A stretch of DNA of 41,668 nucleotides from contig BDIU01000158.1 of NCBI GenBank assembly GCA_002118135.1, positions 312 through 41,979 of the forward strand. Direction: 5' to 3'. Position 1 is the stretch's first letter, and the number at the start of each line of letters is the position of its first letter. The stretch is from Trebouxia sp. TZW2008. Taxonomy: Eukaryota; Chlorophyta; Trebouxiophyceae; Trebouxiales; Trebouxiaceae. The notes under the pieces are model-generated. The model saw nothing but the letters and a program-made list of their open reading frames with translations, had not been told where the DNA came from and ran no database searches. Positions 21,957 through 33,200 of the stretch are shown piece by piece. The translations under genes and the position numbers were made by a program.

Positions 21957-22620
21957 ACGGTTGCTTGTAAATGCGCTTCTCAGCAGACGTGCGTCGCGTT
22001 GCAGATGCTCACGACGTCGCTACTGAAGCGATTTTCTTGTACTGTGCTGCAGCAGATCTGATCTGCTGCGCATGCTGTGCTGCGACTGAGTCGCCCAATT
22101 TGTCATCCCTGTTCCGGCACACACCAAATCAGTAGCCTACCGTGGATAGGGTATGCAGCGAATTTGCTCAATCCCAACGCGGACTCTGTGGCGACTTGAC
22201 ATGACCGTTTTCCAAGGAAGCTGCGCAGCGGTTTGCTTTAAGCCAAAAAGCCCTCAAGCTTGCGATGCTTTGCAAGATTTGCGAACTGCCAGGCGCACAG
22301 GCGCCAGCTGCGCGTGCTGTGCTTGTCGCTTGTCATCCTGTCTATGCAGCCTTGAACGTATCGACAACAAAGAAGACCGGCTCGTGCCGCGATCTTGGGT
22401 CAGAACTTCTGTGCGGATCAATTGCAAAGCTTGCTTGCATAAGCAATCGCCATGATGGCTTCCTTGCCGCCTCTGATGGCGCTGCTGACGTTGATCTCGG
22501 CTTCACAGACCTTGCACGTAGGGGCAGGTCTCTGGAGTTCGGGGCGCGAGCAACCAACCTTTAGCGCTGTGCCGGCACACATAGCTTCTAAAGGCCGAGG
22601 TATATACCTGCTCTAAGCAG
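21957..22620. other. Divergent upstream region; first exon of the next gene not resolved
   Basis: Between the divergently oriented DUF7918-like gene and GEX1/KAR5. It should contain both promoters and, probably, an unrecognised 5' exon with the signal peptide of the GEX1/KAR5 gene. ORFs at 22153-22455 and 22265-22564 show no family resemblance. Confidence 0.45.
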
Positions 22621-25600
22621 AAGACCGCTGTCTGCTTTTGCCGTCTGTTCTGGATCAAGCTTTTGATGCCGTGAGTGCTGCAGGAGGCCTGAAGGAGCTT
22701 CAGACTCAGGCATCCGGCGAAAGCTTCGTCAACAAGCTGCTCGGTACCGACTGCTTTACCAAGTCTTTATCCATCGTCAACAAGGACTGTCTGTCCCTAA
22801 CCTCAGAGAGGAAGAGCAGACTGGCCATGGCCTTAGCAATTTGTCACTTGCAGCAACTAGGGCAGCCTACCTTCGCCTGCAGACCGTCCATGAGCCTCAA
22901 GGAATGCGCAGACAGCATGACAACTGAGAGACAGTACATGACATACATGGAGTTCTTGTCGAATGCAGACACGTAAGCACATATCTTCTCAGGCACTCCC
23001 ACCCTGCTGTGTTCTGCTTGCAGGCGCTGTTTCAGTCTACAGCCTAGATCTTTTCCACTTCACAGATTCCTTGCTGCACTGAAATTCCGCAAACTGCTGC
23101 TTGTTGCAAGCATCAAGCATCATTCCAACTCTGTTCCTGCTGCATATTGCCAAGTCATGTGTAGCAACGTCATGTGCAACTGAACATGACTCCTTGTTAC
23201 AAGTGTCACCTCAATTCCGCCTTTGCTGCGCATTGCTCACTCGTGCGCAGCAACATCATGTGCAATTAAAAATCACTGATCTGCTGCCCATTGCCGCCGC
23301 ATGCATCACAGCCATGTATGAACAGAAACTGCCTTGACCACAGCCATGTATGAACAGGAATTGCCTTCGGGTTGCTGCACCTATGCGCTTTTGGTTGTCA
23401 ATCCAACAAACAAAACCTTGTTTTCAGCTCAAACATGCCTTGACCAACTGCTGAGGTGTTTGAACCTGTGCACTTTTGGCCGTCAACCTGAAAAAGCTTT
23501 TTTTGCGCGCAGAATGTGCCTATCATTGCAAAGCTCATTGCCTGCATTGCATCTTGTTAGCCTTGTGTTGAAAAGAAAACGCCTTGACCATGGTTTTGAC
23601 GTGTTTGAACCCATGCACTTTAACCCACAAGCACACAAAGCTCCTGCTGTATGCAGGATCTCTGTGTCTCTTACTGCAAAGCTTGCCGCCTGCATTGCAT
23701 GCTTGAGCCTTGTGGCGATTTGAAAATGCTCTGACTCCAGGCCAGGTGTTTGGACCCATGCCCTTTTGCCTATCAAGCCGACAAAACTTCTGCTGCACCC
23801 AGGGTGTGCCTCTAACTGCAAAGCAGCTTATTCGCTTTGCATGCAATTTAGCGTTATGTTGAAGTAAAACCGCCTTTACATTGTTTCAATGGGTTAAACC
23901 CATGCCCTTTTGCGAACAAGCTTAACACGCTCCTGCTGTATGCAGGATGTGCCTCTTCCTGCAAAACCAAGATTTCCAGCGCCACACAGAGCATATCATC
24001 AATATGTTATTCAGCAGCGCCCAGCATGCATCAGAGCAGCTGACTGCTGTTGATGCCCGCTTGACGCAATCACTCGCCACTATGAACGGCATGGACGCAG
24101 CATTGATAGATGTTGCCGCTTCCCAGAAAGAGCAACTTCTGGTTGCAGAGGAAAGCTTGGAGGGTGTGAGACTGTTGCGCAATGACAGCCAGGCTGTGCA
24201 TCAACAGCTGCAGTATGCCTTGGAACACGGGGTAAGCAACCTGCTGTGGTTTTGGGTGAATCCTTTTCTCGAATGTTTCATGGAGCCTTGAGGCTGCTGG
24301 TTGCTGCATTGCACTTGAGCACAGCTGTGACATTAAACCTCTTAACACGCTGATGCTGTGAATGCAGGAGACCATGCTGACTAAGCAAAACCAGGTGCTG
24401 ACTAATCTGGACAAGCTGGACAAAGAAGAAGCTGAGAGAGCTCACAGAGCTGAACTCAAGTGGCAGGTCAGCTTTCATGATCATCATCAGTTGCATTCTA
24501 GAGAAAATCATGGTGATGATCATCATTTACATGCGCTCAACTCAAGTTTTGTGACCCAGCTAGATGCAGACAGAAGCAATGCAACCCCTTCCAAACAAAG
24601 CAGCTTAGCCTTGCAACAGTTGTGTTGCATTTGACTTGTCATCTGACTTTTGACGATGTTGCAAAAGGCAGGAAAGGTGGTTGCTGACATTCAGGTGCAT
24701 CATGCTAACAATTTGTCGGTCATGGATTGTGCATTCATTGTGGCATAAAACTAAGTTTGCTTATTTTCTCTCTTGGCAAACCTGCAGGAGGCAGAGCAGG
24801 TGGCGACTGAGCTGGTGCTGAAGCAGCAGCTGCTCCAGCAGGTTCTGCAGCATCTGCTGGGTGACCTTGAGTGAGTTCCTCTTCTTCACTTGTTGTTTTT
24901 GCCCACTTTGCAGAGTTGTTCAAGGCGCTGAACAGCCGCAGCACTTGCTTGGTGACCTTGAGTGAGCTCCTCTTCTTTGCCTACTGACTGCTTTGACCTG
25001 TTCTTGCCTGCATTGTTGTATTTCTTGAGACTGTGCACAGCTGTTCATGCACCTCCTGGGTGACCTTGAAGGAGTTCCTCTTCTTCACCTGCTAACGGCT
25101 TGGATTTGCCCTTGCCTACTTTGCAGAGTTGTTCAAGGCCCTGAACAGCTGCAGCACATGATTACTGATCTTGAGTAAGTTGCTCTGTGGTGCCATATGA
25201 CCGCTTTGGCTTAGCTTTGCCTGCACTCCTGTGCTTTCTGACACCGTGAACAGCTCTGAGCAGCACTTTCCAAAGCACTTACATGTTCAATACTTGCATC
25301 GGCAATTACAAGCAGAAACCACCTTTCTTATGCTGCAGGCAGTTACCAAACAATTCCGCTCGTCTGCAGACCATGCTAGACATAGTGATATGGTACAAAC
25401 AGCACTATCCCTAGCCCTTCCATCTTCAACACTTGTATCAGCACTCACGAGCAGAAGCCAACTTTCTTGCCCTGCAGGCAGTTATTAGACGACTCCGCTC
25501 AACTGCAAATCATGCTAGACGTAGTGATACAGTACAAACAGCCCTATCAACAGCGCTTACATGTTCAGCACTTGCATCAGCACCCACCAGTAGAAACCCT

Positions 25601-28600
25601 CTTTCTTGCTCTGCAGGCAATTATCAGAGAACTCCGCTCGTCTGCAAACCATGCTAGACGTGGTGATACAGTACGAGCAGCACGGCAATGCCATGCTAAG
25701 ACACATTCTGGGCAACAGCTACAGTGTGCAAGATCTCCTGGCGTATGCATCAGCAGCGTTGGCAATAGCATCCCTGGGTCTCAGCAACAGCAGCAAGGGA
25801 GCTCAGCTGCCGTTGATGGTGCTGTTTGTGGTGTCATTGTTGGCTGAAAGAGCGCTCATGCACAGCTGTCACCATCTGTTGACTGTTGACTCTTCCAATG
25901 AGGTGAGCTGTCTTTCATTGTGCTGTTTGTTTGTATCATTGCTGCCTTTGATGGTGATGTTTGTGGTGTCAGTGTTGGCAGAAAGTGCGCTCATGCAAAG
26001 CTGCCACCACCGTTTGACTGTTGACTCCTCTGATCAGGTACGCTTGCTTGCGCTGTCTGTATGCACTAGCAGTTTTGGGAATAGCATCCTTGGGTCTCAG
26101 CAACACCATCAAGAGAGCTCGGCTGCCGNNNNNNNNNNNNNNNNNNNNNNNNATGTTTGTGGTCTCAGTGTTGGCTGAAAGGGCGCTCATGCACAGCTGT
26201 CATCACCTGTTGACTATTGACTCCTCTGATCAGTTGGCATAGCAGATGTAACTCAGTCATCATCGCTAATACTGCTGTAAAAGTCAGTGCAACACAACGA
26301 CAATGCCAAGACAGCCCTGTTAGAGCCACACTTTTTAAGCCCAACTTCTCACTGATGACTACACTCTCGTGGTTGCTGATGCTAGTTGCATTTTGCTCAT
26401 GCAAGCACTCATGGCTGTCAATGCAGTTTGCATTGGAACCAAATTGTGACATAATGTGGACATGACATGCCATCATACATTCCAGTCCTGGGTTGACACT
26501 TGTGTGGCTCTGTGGTTTGCAGGTCGTCCTAAGCCTGCCACTGTTCAGCACGACCGCCAGCCCAAAGAACCTAGTCAGGCGTACATGCTTAGCCATAGCC
26601 ATTGTATGGCTATTCCATAATATCTGGAAGCATGTTGATGCCGAGCAAGAAACCATGAAGTGGGTTTGCTCCTTCCTTTTGTGCTTCAATCAGTGCTCTT
26701 GGTGACGCTCCATCCTTGTTGTTGCTGGTATGCCTGATCATATGGCTGTTCTGTAATATATGAAAGCATGTTGACGCCAAGCAAGAGACCATGAAGTGAG
26801 TTTGCTCCTTCCTTCTGTGCTTCCATCATTGCTGTTGGTGACGTCACATCCTTGTTGTGGCTGGTATGCCTAATCACATTGCTAGGATGACTGCTCCTCA
26901 ACATCTGGAAGCATGTTGATGCCGAGCAAGAGACCTTCTCCCTTTCCGCTTCAATTGTTGCTCTTGCTGACGTCACATCCTTTTTGTTGATGATATGCCT
27001 GATCATAGCCATTGGCTGGCTACTCTGTAACATACAACAACATATTGATGCCGAGCAAGAGACCATCAAGTGTGTTTGCCAGCCAGCTTCAGAAATCTGT
27101 CCATCAGTATGTGCACAGTCATATGCACAGCACTCATGCCAACAATGACAGTCTTGCAATGCTTTGAAAGTCATTGAAAGTGAATGCACGATGCATGTGC
27201 ATGCAACATCCCTAAACTCATGCCAGCCAGCCAGCGTCAAACATTTGTATATGGACGCATGCACAGTTGTTTGCACAGCACCCACGGCAAGATTGATGGT
27301 GACCTCCAAGATACAGATGATAATCACATCAGTGGCAGCACCAATAACACACATTGTAATATATGGATCTGCATCCAGGGCACTTCAACTGATACAAGCC
27401 AGCCAGCAGAAGTAGCTACAGCATCAAAAAGCTCTCAGCACTCAACTTATTGACAGCCAGTGGAGCAGTCTGTTGCAATGATGTCAGATGTACGCACAAC
27501 ATGTTCTGATTCTGAACCATTCCTTTCCATGCAGGGCAGTTTGGCTGATACCAGCCGGCCAGCAGAAGCAGCTGCGGCAACAAGAGAGCAACAAGAGAGC
27601 AACAAGAGAGCAACAAGAGAGCAACAAGAAGTTTTCAGCACTCAGGTCGATGACACCCAGAACAACAGAACATTGACATGATGGTCATGATGACGCACAC
27701 AGTCCATTTCTGGTTTCTGAGCCGTTCGTTTGCATCCAGGGCCCTTCAAGTGATACAAGCCAGCCAGCACAAGCAGCTAAAGCAACAAGAAGCTTTCAGC
27801 AATCAAGTCCTTGACAGACAGAAGCAGCAGTATGTTGAGTTCATGGCAGAACTGCGCACACGGCATTCAGTAGATGCTTTGCATGATTACGCCACAGCTG
27901 CGCACGGAGCAAAGCGTGCACAGCATGCAAAGCGCGCAAAGCAGGCTTGCAGCGGGTTTGAACCCAGCTTGCAGCTGTCAGGGGCTCAGCAGACACAGCA
28001 GCAGCTTCAGTTGGACAGTCCAATGCTTTTGGAAGCAGCTGCAGTCTCCACGCCAGACAGAAGCCATGTTCACAGGTCAGATTTGGCACCAACATCATTG
28101 CAGATGACGTGTTTGTTGAACGCTAAGCACGCCTCATGCAAATGCACTGAATAACATTGTATTGCCATGAGCAAAGCTTCTGCGTCCATCATGTACAAGA
28201 ATCTCACAGTTTTGCATAGACTTGCCTTATGTTTCTGTTGCGGATGCATAACTTTGAACAAGCTGAGCGCATGCAGGTCAGGACAAAGGGAAACTCCGGC
28301 ACAGCAAACAGCAACAGCAGCTACACCTCCAGTTCAGGCCGTCAGAAAACAACAAAAACACAAAAACGCCCATGGCGGAGCCCAACAAGCAGCATGCAAC
28401 ACTACAGCCAACTCGGCAACAAAAGTAAAACAAACAGCCCCATGCAATCTACAACATGACGCTGATGTGCAATGGGGTGATGACCAAACTGATACACATG
28501 GCCAGCATGCAGTAGCGCAAGTCACAGTGTCTCAGCAAGCAGAGCCTAATTTGGCAACAGAGCCTGCAACAAAAGACAAAAACAGCGGTGTCTGTCCCAG

Positions 28601-28742
28601 CAATGAGAAGTCACAAGCAGTGGTTGGCGCCAAAAAGCGGCAGCGTGCAGGACACAGCTCCAATGCAACACTATGTGAGGATACTATTTTGTGTCAAACC
28701 AGCAGCTCACACAGCAAGCGTCCAAGAAGTGATGTGTCATAA
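22621..28742 (+). CDS. GEX1: GEX1/KAR5/Brambleberry-type nuclear fusion (karyogamy) protein; 5' end missing
   Basis: Exons (22621)-22972, 23946-24231, 24368-24466, 24668-24694, 24788-24870, [24914-24961, 25127-25174], 25617-25902, 26523-26659, 27740-28075, 28277-28742; from 22638 about 716 aa with both bracketed exons. The N-terminal Cys-rich domain has the family pattern DCFTKSL, RSRLA-type core (SRLAMALAICHL), GQPTFAC and TMCLFLQNQDFQRHTE. Long helices follow, then LDVVIQYEQHGNAML and three hydrophobic segments (AYASAALAIASLGL, LPLMVLFVVSLLAE, TCLAIAIVWLFHNIW), and a polar, basic tail ending KRPRSDVS. Family members sit in the nuclear envelope of gametes and drive nuclear membrane fusion after mating. 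The acceptor-bounded first exon lacks an ATG, so a signal-peptide exon lies upstream. Exon 4 is tentative. Its introns are filled with copies of its own exons (listed separately). Confidence 0.8.
23310..23965. repeat. GEX1 array I: about four 145-bp units repeating the acceptor of exon 2
   Basis: TGTTTGAACC-type landmarks lie at 23457, 23602, 23747 and 23891 (steps 145, 145, 144). Each unit runs into a CAG acceptor followed by xATGTGCCT...TGCAAA, the beginning of exon 2; only the last copy (23945|23946) leads into an open exon. A weaker unit precedes 23457. Confidence 0.88.
24858..25180. repeat. GEX1 array II: four copies of a 48-nt exon (HLLGDLE) with splice sites
   Basis: GGTGACCTTGA|GTGAG-type donors occur at 24870, 24961 and, altered, at 25068 and 25174 (steps 91, about 107 and about 105). 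Copies at 24914-24961 and 25127-25174 are each exactly 48 nt, phase 2 to phase 2, with a TTGCAG acceptor and a usable donor. They encode (E)VVQGAEQPQHLLGDL and (E)VVQGPEQLQHMITDL. The copy near 25041-25069 has lost its donor. Confidence 0.85.
25261..25680. repeat. GEX1 array III: three 139-bp units repeating the start of exon 7
   Basis: Acceptors precede 25339, 25478 and 25617, steps of exactly 139. The first copy reads QLPNNSARLQTMLDIVIWYK and soon hits TAG; the second reads QLLDDSAQLQIMLDVVIQYK; the third is the true exon. Confidence 0.9.
25800..26240. repeat. GEX1 array IV: three copies of the second membrane segment of exon 7
   Basis: The FVVSxLAExALMxSCHH coding block starts near 25824, 25959 and 26155. 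The third copy also contains the preceding AxxGIASLGLSN segment and is interrupted by the N run. The first copy is the true exon, ending at the donor 25902|25903; the second also ends at a plausible GTACGC donor. Confidence 0.85.
26129..26152. other. Assembly gap (24 N)
   Basis: A run of 24 undetermined bases inside array IV. Tandem near-identical units are the likely cause, so the true copy number here is unknown. Confidence 0.98.
26590..27090. repeat. GEX1 array V: four copies of the third membrane segment and its donor (exon 8)
   Basis: CATGTTGATGCCGAGCAAGA-like landmarks at 26631, 26767, 26912 and 27041 (steps 136, 145, 129). The first is the true exon, ending at 26659. The second and third contain stops, while the fourth still reads open (LLMICLIIAIGWLLCNI, then HIDAEQETIK). 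Confidence 0.87.
27370..27830. repeat. GEX1 array VI: three copies of the start of exon 9
   Basis: GATACAAGCCAGCCAGCA-like landmarks at 27391, 27547 and 27752. All follow a CAG acceptor plus GGCxxTTxxxxTGATA. The third is the true exon (from 27740). The second holds a short CAACAAGAGAG micro-repeat at 27578-27630. Confidence 0.85.
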
Positions 28743-30245
28743 AACCTTACCAACAATAGCCATCAGATCAGGCAATGATCCACATCAGGGCGCACCTGCC
28801 TAGCATACACCAGCGTATGCTCTACAACCTCTGCAGTGCCTGCAAGGCCACACTGCACTGCTGAGCTGCAAGCTTGAGGCCTATGTATTCAGCTCTGAGT
28901 CACATTGCCCGCACTGCTTCTGCCAGCAGACTTTGCAAACGGCATGCTGACATCAACTGAGTCAGATCAGATTCTGTCAAACGGCGTAAAAGACGTTACG
29001 CAAAATTGTCAAGAAGAGTAAGGCAAGACCATTCCATTTGATGAAGTACGTTTCGGGGTGATCTTTTGATGTTTCCGACCTGCCATGTGTCTTCTGCGAT
29101 TATGAACACCTAAACCCTGACTGCAGTAGTGAGACTGTAACTATATGCTTTACACACATCAAGGGCAAACCTTGCTGATCCATTGACATCGAATGTATAT
29201 GAAACATTGGGCTGCAATATGCCCAGACCAGAAGCCGTGACACGAGCAAACTCGGTTCCGGATCCATAAAATGCATGCACACTTGTTAAAGATGCACCCT
29301 GATGTTGTAGAATATCATTACTGACGCCCCAGCCATAAATGCTCGTGCTTGCAGTTCCTGGACGAACGCCTGAACTGAACAATGATAAGATACAGCTCCA
29401 AGCTTTAATTGTTGGAATATATAGTGGCAGCTGTGCAGCACGCCGCTATAGAACGAAGCTGGTTCCCATCCTGACCATCTGACAGAAATCACGGCTAAGT
29501 GCAACACCAGAAGTGCGCAGTGTGATTCATCTTCTTCAAGGGCTACTTCCCAGAAAGGCCGCCAATTGCAGCGGCCCGGAAACGTAAAGTACTGGGAATC
29601 TGGCTGCACGCACGTCCGAATGGACGATTCTGTTGGTCTCAGTTGCGCTAGCGTCAGCTTGCATCTCATAGAGCACGGCCTCAGTTGCGCAAGCACCAAG
29701 CAGCGCTTCTCGAGGAGCTTCTTGTGACGGATAGCTTCGGCGCAAAGAGCTTACCGGCAAGAAGGCATCCGTCCGGCTGCTACAGCTGGTTTCAAGTGCA
29801 CGTACGCTCCCGCGAATTTGTTTCTGGTCTCTTCAGAGCTGCAACATGTCGAACTTGTATGTATGTGTTCGATTGTGCGCAAGTTAACGCGATGTCTATC
29901 GGTCACAGCGCTTGCTTCCGATCACTTGCATCCCTGCTGTGTCTTGCTGAATTTCTCAATTTGCTTGCAACAGTCTCAAACTGAAGCTTCTTTGCGATGT
30001 AGGACTATTTCTGGAGCAGGCAAGACCTTGTGTCCTGTTGCCCAGACCAGCTCACAGGTCTAGCCTCGTCATCTCTGAAAGTTGTCAGCAGGCAGCACGT
30101 AGCAACCAACAACTCAGACAACTTTTGCGCTCAAGTCAGCGCCTGAAAGGCTGTAAGTACTGCAGGCTCACTTCACAAAAGTCAGCCCTGCAGCCTTCAG
30201 TGGGTTTAAGTCGACGATCGCAGTGTTTGACACGGCAGAATTGTC
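28743..30245. other. Intergenic region with a doubtful minus-strand gene
   Basis: 28743-29099 looks like a 3' flank. On the minus strand 29760-29107 holds overlapping open frames. One, reading from about 29382 to 29110, gives ASGLGILQPNVSYTFDVNGS and similar sequence, with donor-like CCG|GTAAGC near 29754. I could not join these into a sound gene and recognise no domain. 29985-30245 should contain the DCD gene promoter. Confidence 0.35.
29107..29385 (-). CDS. Unrecognised possible terminal exon
   Basis: An open minus-strand frame of about 90 codons. It contains a beta-like composition (Val, Ser, Thr, Gly, Tyr alternation) and no known motif. It may be the last exon of a secreted-type protein or a chance ORF. 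Splice context upstream is unclear, so boundaries are approximate. Confidence 0.22.
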
Positions 30246-33200
30246 ATGGCCCGCGCAGCACCGCGACAGCCGGGACCACCGGCTGGGGTCATTTTTGGTT
30301 GTAATCGATCTTCGGAAGAGGAAAGCTTGAATGGCTTGTTCGGCATGTCGTCAGGCCACTGGAGCCTTGTCAAGGAGATCATCCCTGGCACTCCCTGCTT
30401 CCTGTTCAATTTCAACACAAAGGTACTAAACACATCAACAAAATGCCTTGCCAGTAGTAAATCATGTTCGTCTCAGCAAATTTCATGTTTGCTAGAAGCA
30501 CAAGGTCCAGTCTTCAGCGCAGGGACTTCTACACAGCACGCCCCTGATTTGAACATCTTTAAGCTGCGTGTGCTGCATTGCAATTCCATCCATTGTTGCC
30601 TTGAAAGCCGACAAGCATGGCTGCTGCGCATTGCTGCAGTTTCTTTGCTTGCCAAGCAACTGACGCTAATATATCCATGCAGGAGCTCCACGGTGTGTTC
30701 AGAGCTGTTTCAGCAGGAAGCTGGAATCTGGACCCTTTGGCATATGGAGGCAAGCAGAAAGAGGGAAGTATGTATCCAGCACAAGTGCGTGTAGAGTACT
30801 GTCCCAGATGCCCGCCAATGGAAGAGCAGTACTTCAAGCCAGCCATTGCAGAAAATTATTTCAATCCTAACCGCTTCAGATGGGAGCTGAATGAAAGACA
30901 GGTATAGCACTCGCTTTGCTGTCCTTTCCCTGGCAAGCTGTGCATCCTTCTAAATCATGCATCTCACCATCAAACATGCTGCTGCTGCCATAAAGTGGCA
31001 CTGGAACTCTTGCTGCAAACTTGCACTTTCACTGCCTGCTAGCCTTGTTACTTTCCTGTGTCTACTTGTGGGCTTCAGGCAGCATAGCATGCAACCTGTA
31101 GACATCAAGCTCATTCACATGCTCATGCAGGTGGAGGAGCTGTTGGATTTGTTTCTGGGACCTGGAATGCCTTGGCCACCCAGGCAGAACTCTTCAGCAC
31201 GTTCATCACGTGTGGAGCGCAAGCCTCCTGCATACTTGGAGGATCCCCCTCGGTCATATGCCCATGACCCTGTCCTGCACAGCTACAGAGACAGAGGTTC
31301 ACCGTATGCAAGGTAAAGCTTCAGTTTCAAAGCCTTCACGACTCATCTTGTGTATGAGGTTTGCTGCAGTTTGGTGCATTCAGCTGTACTGAGCATTCCG
31401 CAAATCTTCTTTGCAACAACTGCTTTGCTCCCAAACTCCCAAAAAAGATATCGCTGTTTGAAATTGTGCTTGCTCAGGCGCCACTACAGTCAGAATGCAG
31501 TGACTGGTGACAGTCTGCATTGTCTCTACGTCAGAAGCGTCCTGACCTCGCAAAGAGAAGCTATTGTAGTTGCTGGATCAGGTTGTCATAAATAAAGTCT
31601 GGTTTCATTTGGTATTTTCTAATGTGTGAACAATGTGTTCCAGGCATAGGTACAGCTCTAGATCACCAGGGAGGTCACCCTCTAGAGACTACAGAAGGCA
31701 TGATGAGCCCAGGTCCAGGCGCACTGAAGACTTGCTGCCGCCATCTCTGCAACCTGCTAGAAGACATGATGACTACAGGTCTGTCATTTTGCCAACAATG
31801 TTGCATATTGCAAGACATCTGCAGCCTGCAGACATCTCAAGGTTTCTGCGAGCCAGCAGCATGCAGAAACCTTCTTGATTGAACAAGGCTGCCACGCTTG
31901 ACAGGCCCTGTTGTCCTGGGGATATTGGTGTTGTTTTGCTAATCGGTCATTATGCCAGGCTCAACCTGATGCAATGGCTTACTGCAGGCAGTCCAGCAGT
32001 CCTCGTGATCGCTACAGGGAGCATGCACCTGCTCTACCTCAAGACTTGCGCCTTGTAGCCCCTCGTTCAGACCCTGTAGATCTGTTCAGGCCTCAGCCCA
32101 TTCCAGAGTCCTACAGGCCAGATCTGCGGCATTCCATGCCTCCTGTCAGCAGTGCATTTGGCAGCCTGTATGCTGACCCAATGAGTATTCGCCAGCCTGC
32201 TGGCATTGCAATCAGAGACCCCAGCCTTGGCCCCCAACCCTCCCCCCTTGCAGTCCTGGCAGCCAGCCCTCCCCGTCAGCATTTGGTGATTGAGTCTGCC
32301 AGTCACAGGCAGCCCAGTGAGCCAGCATCCCCTAGGTGGGACTTCACCAACATGTCACACGTGGGCGATCAGTTCACAGGCTTGGGCTCTAACACAGCTC
32401 TTGTGGACCAGCCGATGGCCAGCCTGCCAGCTTTGCCTGCAGACTTGACTCTCTCTGAGCGCTTTGGCCACCTTCCTGAGCACAAGGAACAGGCTGAAGT
32501 TGCTCAAATCAGCACAGCGCCCTTACGTGTCAGCTTTTCAGGTGCTGATGGCAGGGCAGTCAGCTTCCCACAGCCAGATATGCCTATTGTTGCACAGCTT
32601 GTGCCTTCTGCTGAGCCCACCACCCTTGTCATTGGCAGCATTCCCCACAGCTGTACCATCAGCACGCTTGTCAGCATCTTGGACCAGCATCACCAGGATC
32701 AGTATGACTTCCTACACTTCCAGCCCTCAGAGGACTTTGACAGCACAGCTGTTGTCAACTTCACCAGCGCACAGCATGCACAACAGTTCCAAGATGAGAT
32801 GCAGGATGCATCCTGGTCAGATGTGCATGAGTTTGATCCACCCACCTCTGCTATTGCCTCTGTGAGTGCCCACAGCATTCAGGGCAAAGACGCCCTCATG
32901 GCTCATCACGGCACTGCAGCTTCCAAATTTGCTGGAGCTGCTGGCAAGGAGTCCCGCCTCCCAATCAATCGGCCTCTCTTCTTCTTCTGCATTGGGCGCA
33001 AACGCCCTGCCCCTGCTGAGCATGAGCAAGCGCCACCATCAGCCCGTCCCAGAATGCCTGGAGCTGCTGAGCAGGACCCGCTCAGCCGTCCAGCAATGCA
33101 AAGTTTGCCGCCATCTCTGCACCCCAGCAGCAGGCTTGAACCCCACATCAGCCAAGGTCACCATATTGCAGCAATCAAGATGGAGCCAGACACAGCTAAT

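Noticed and set aside
23310..23945. Possible CRISPR-like or satellite array
   Set aside because: Units are 145 bp with no short repeat and unique-spacer pattern, and they contain splice acceptors and exon starts; this is an intronic tandem duplication in a eukaryote.
26021..26242. Separate membrane protein ORF across the N run
   Set aside because: It is the third copy of GEX1 exon 7 sequence, interrupted by the gap and lacking a clear donor.
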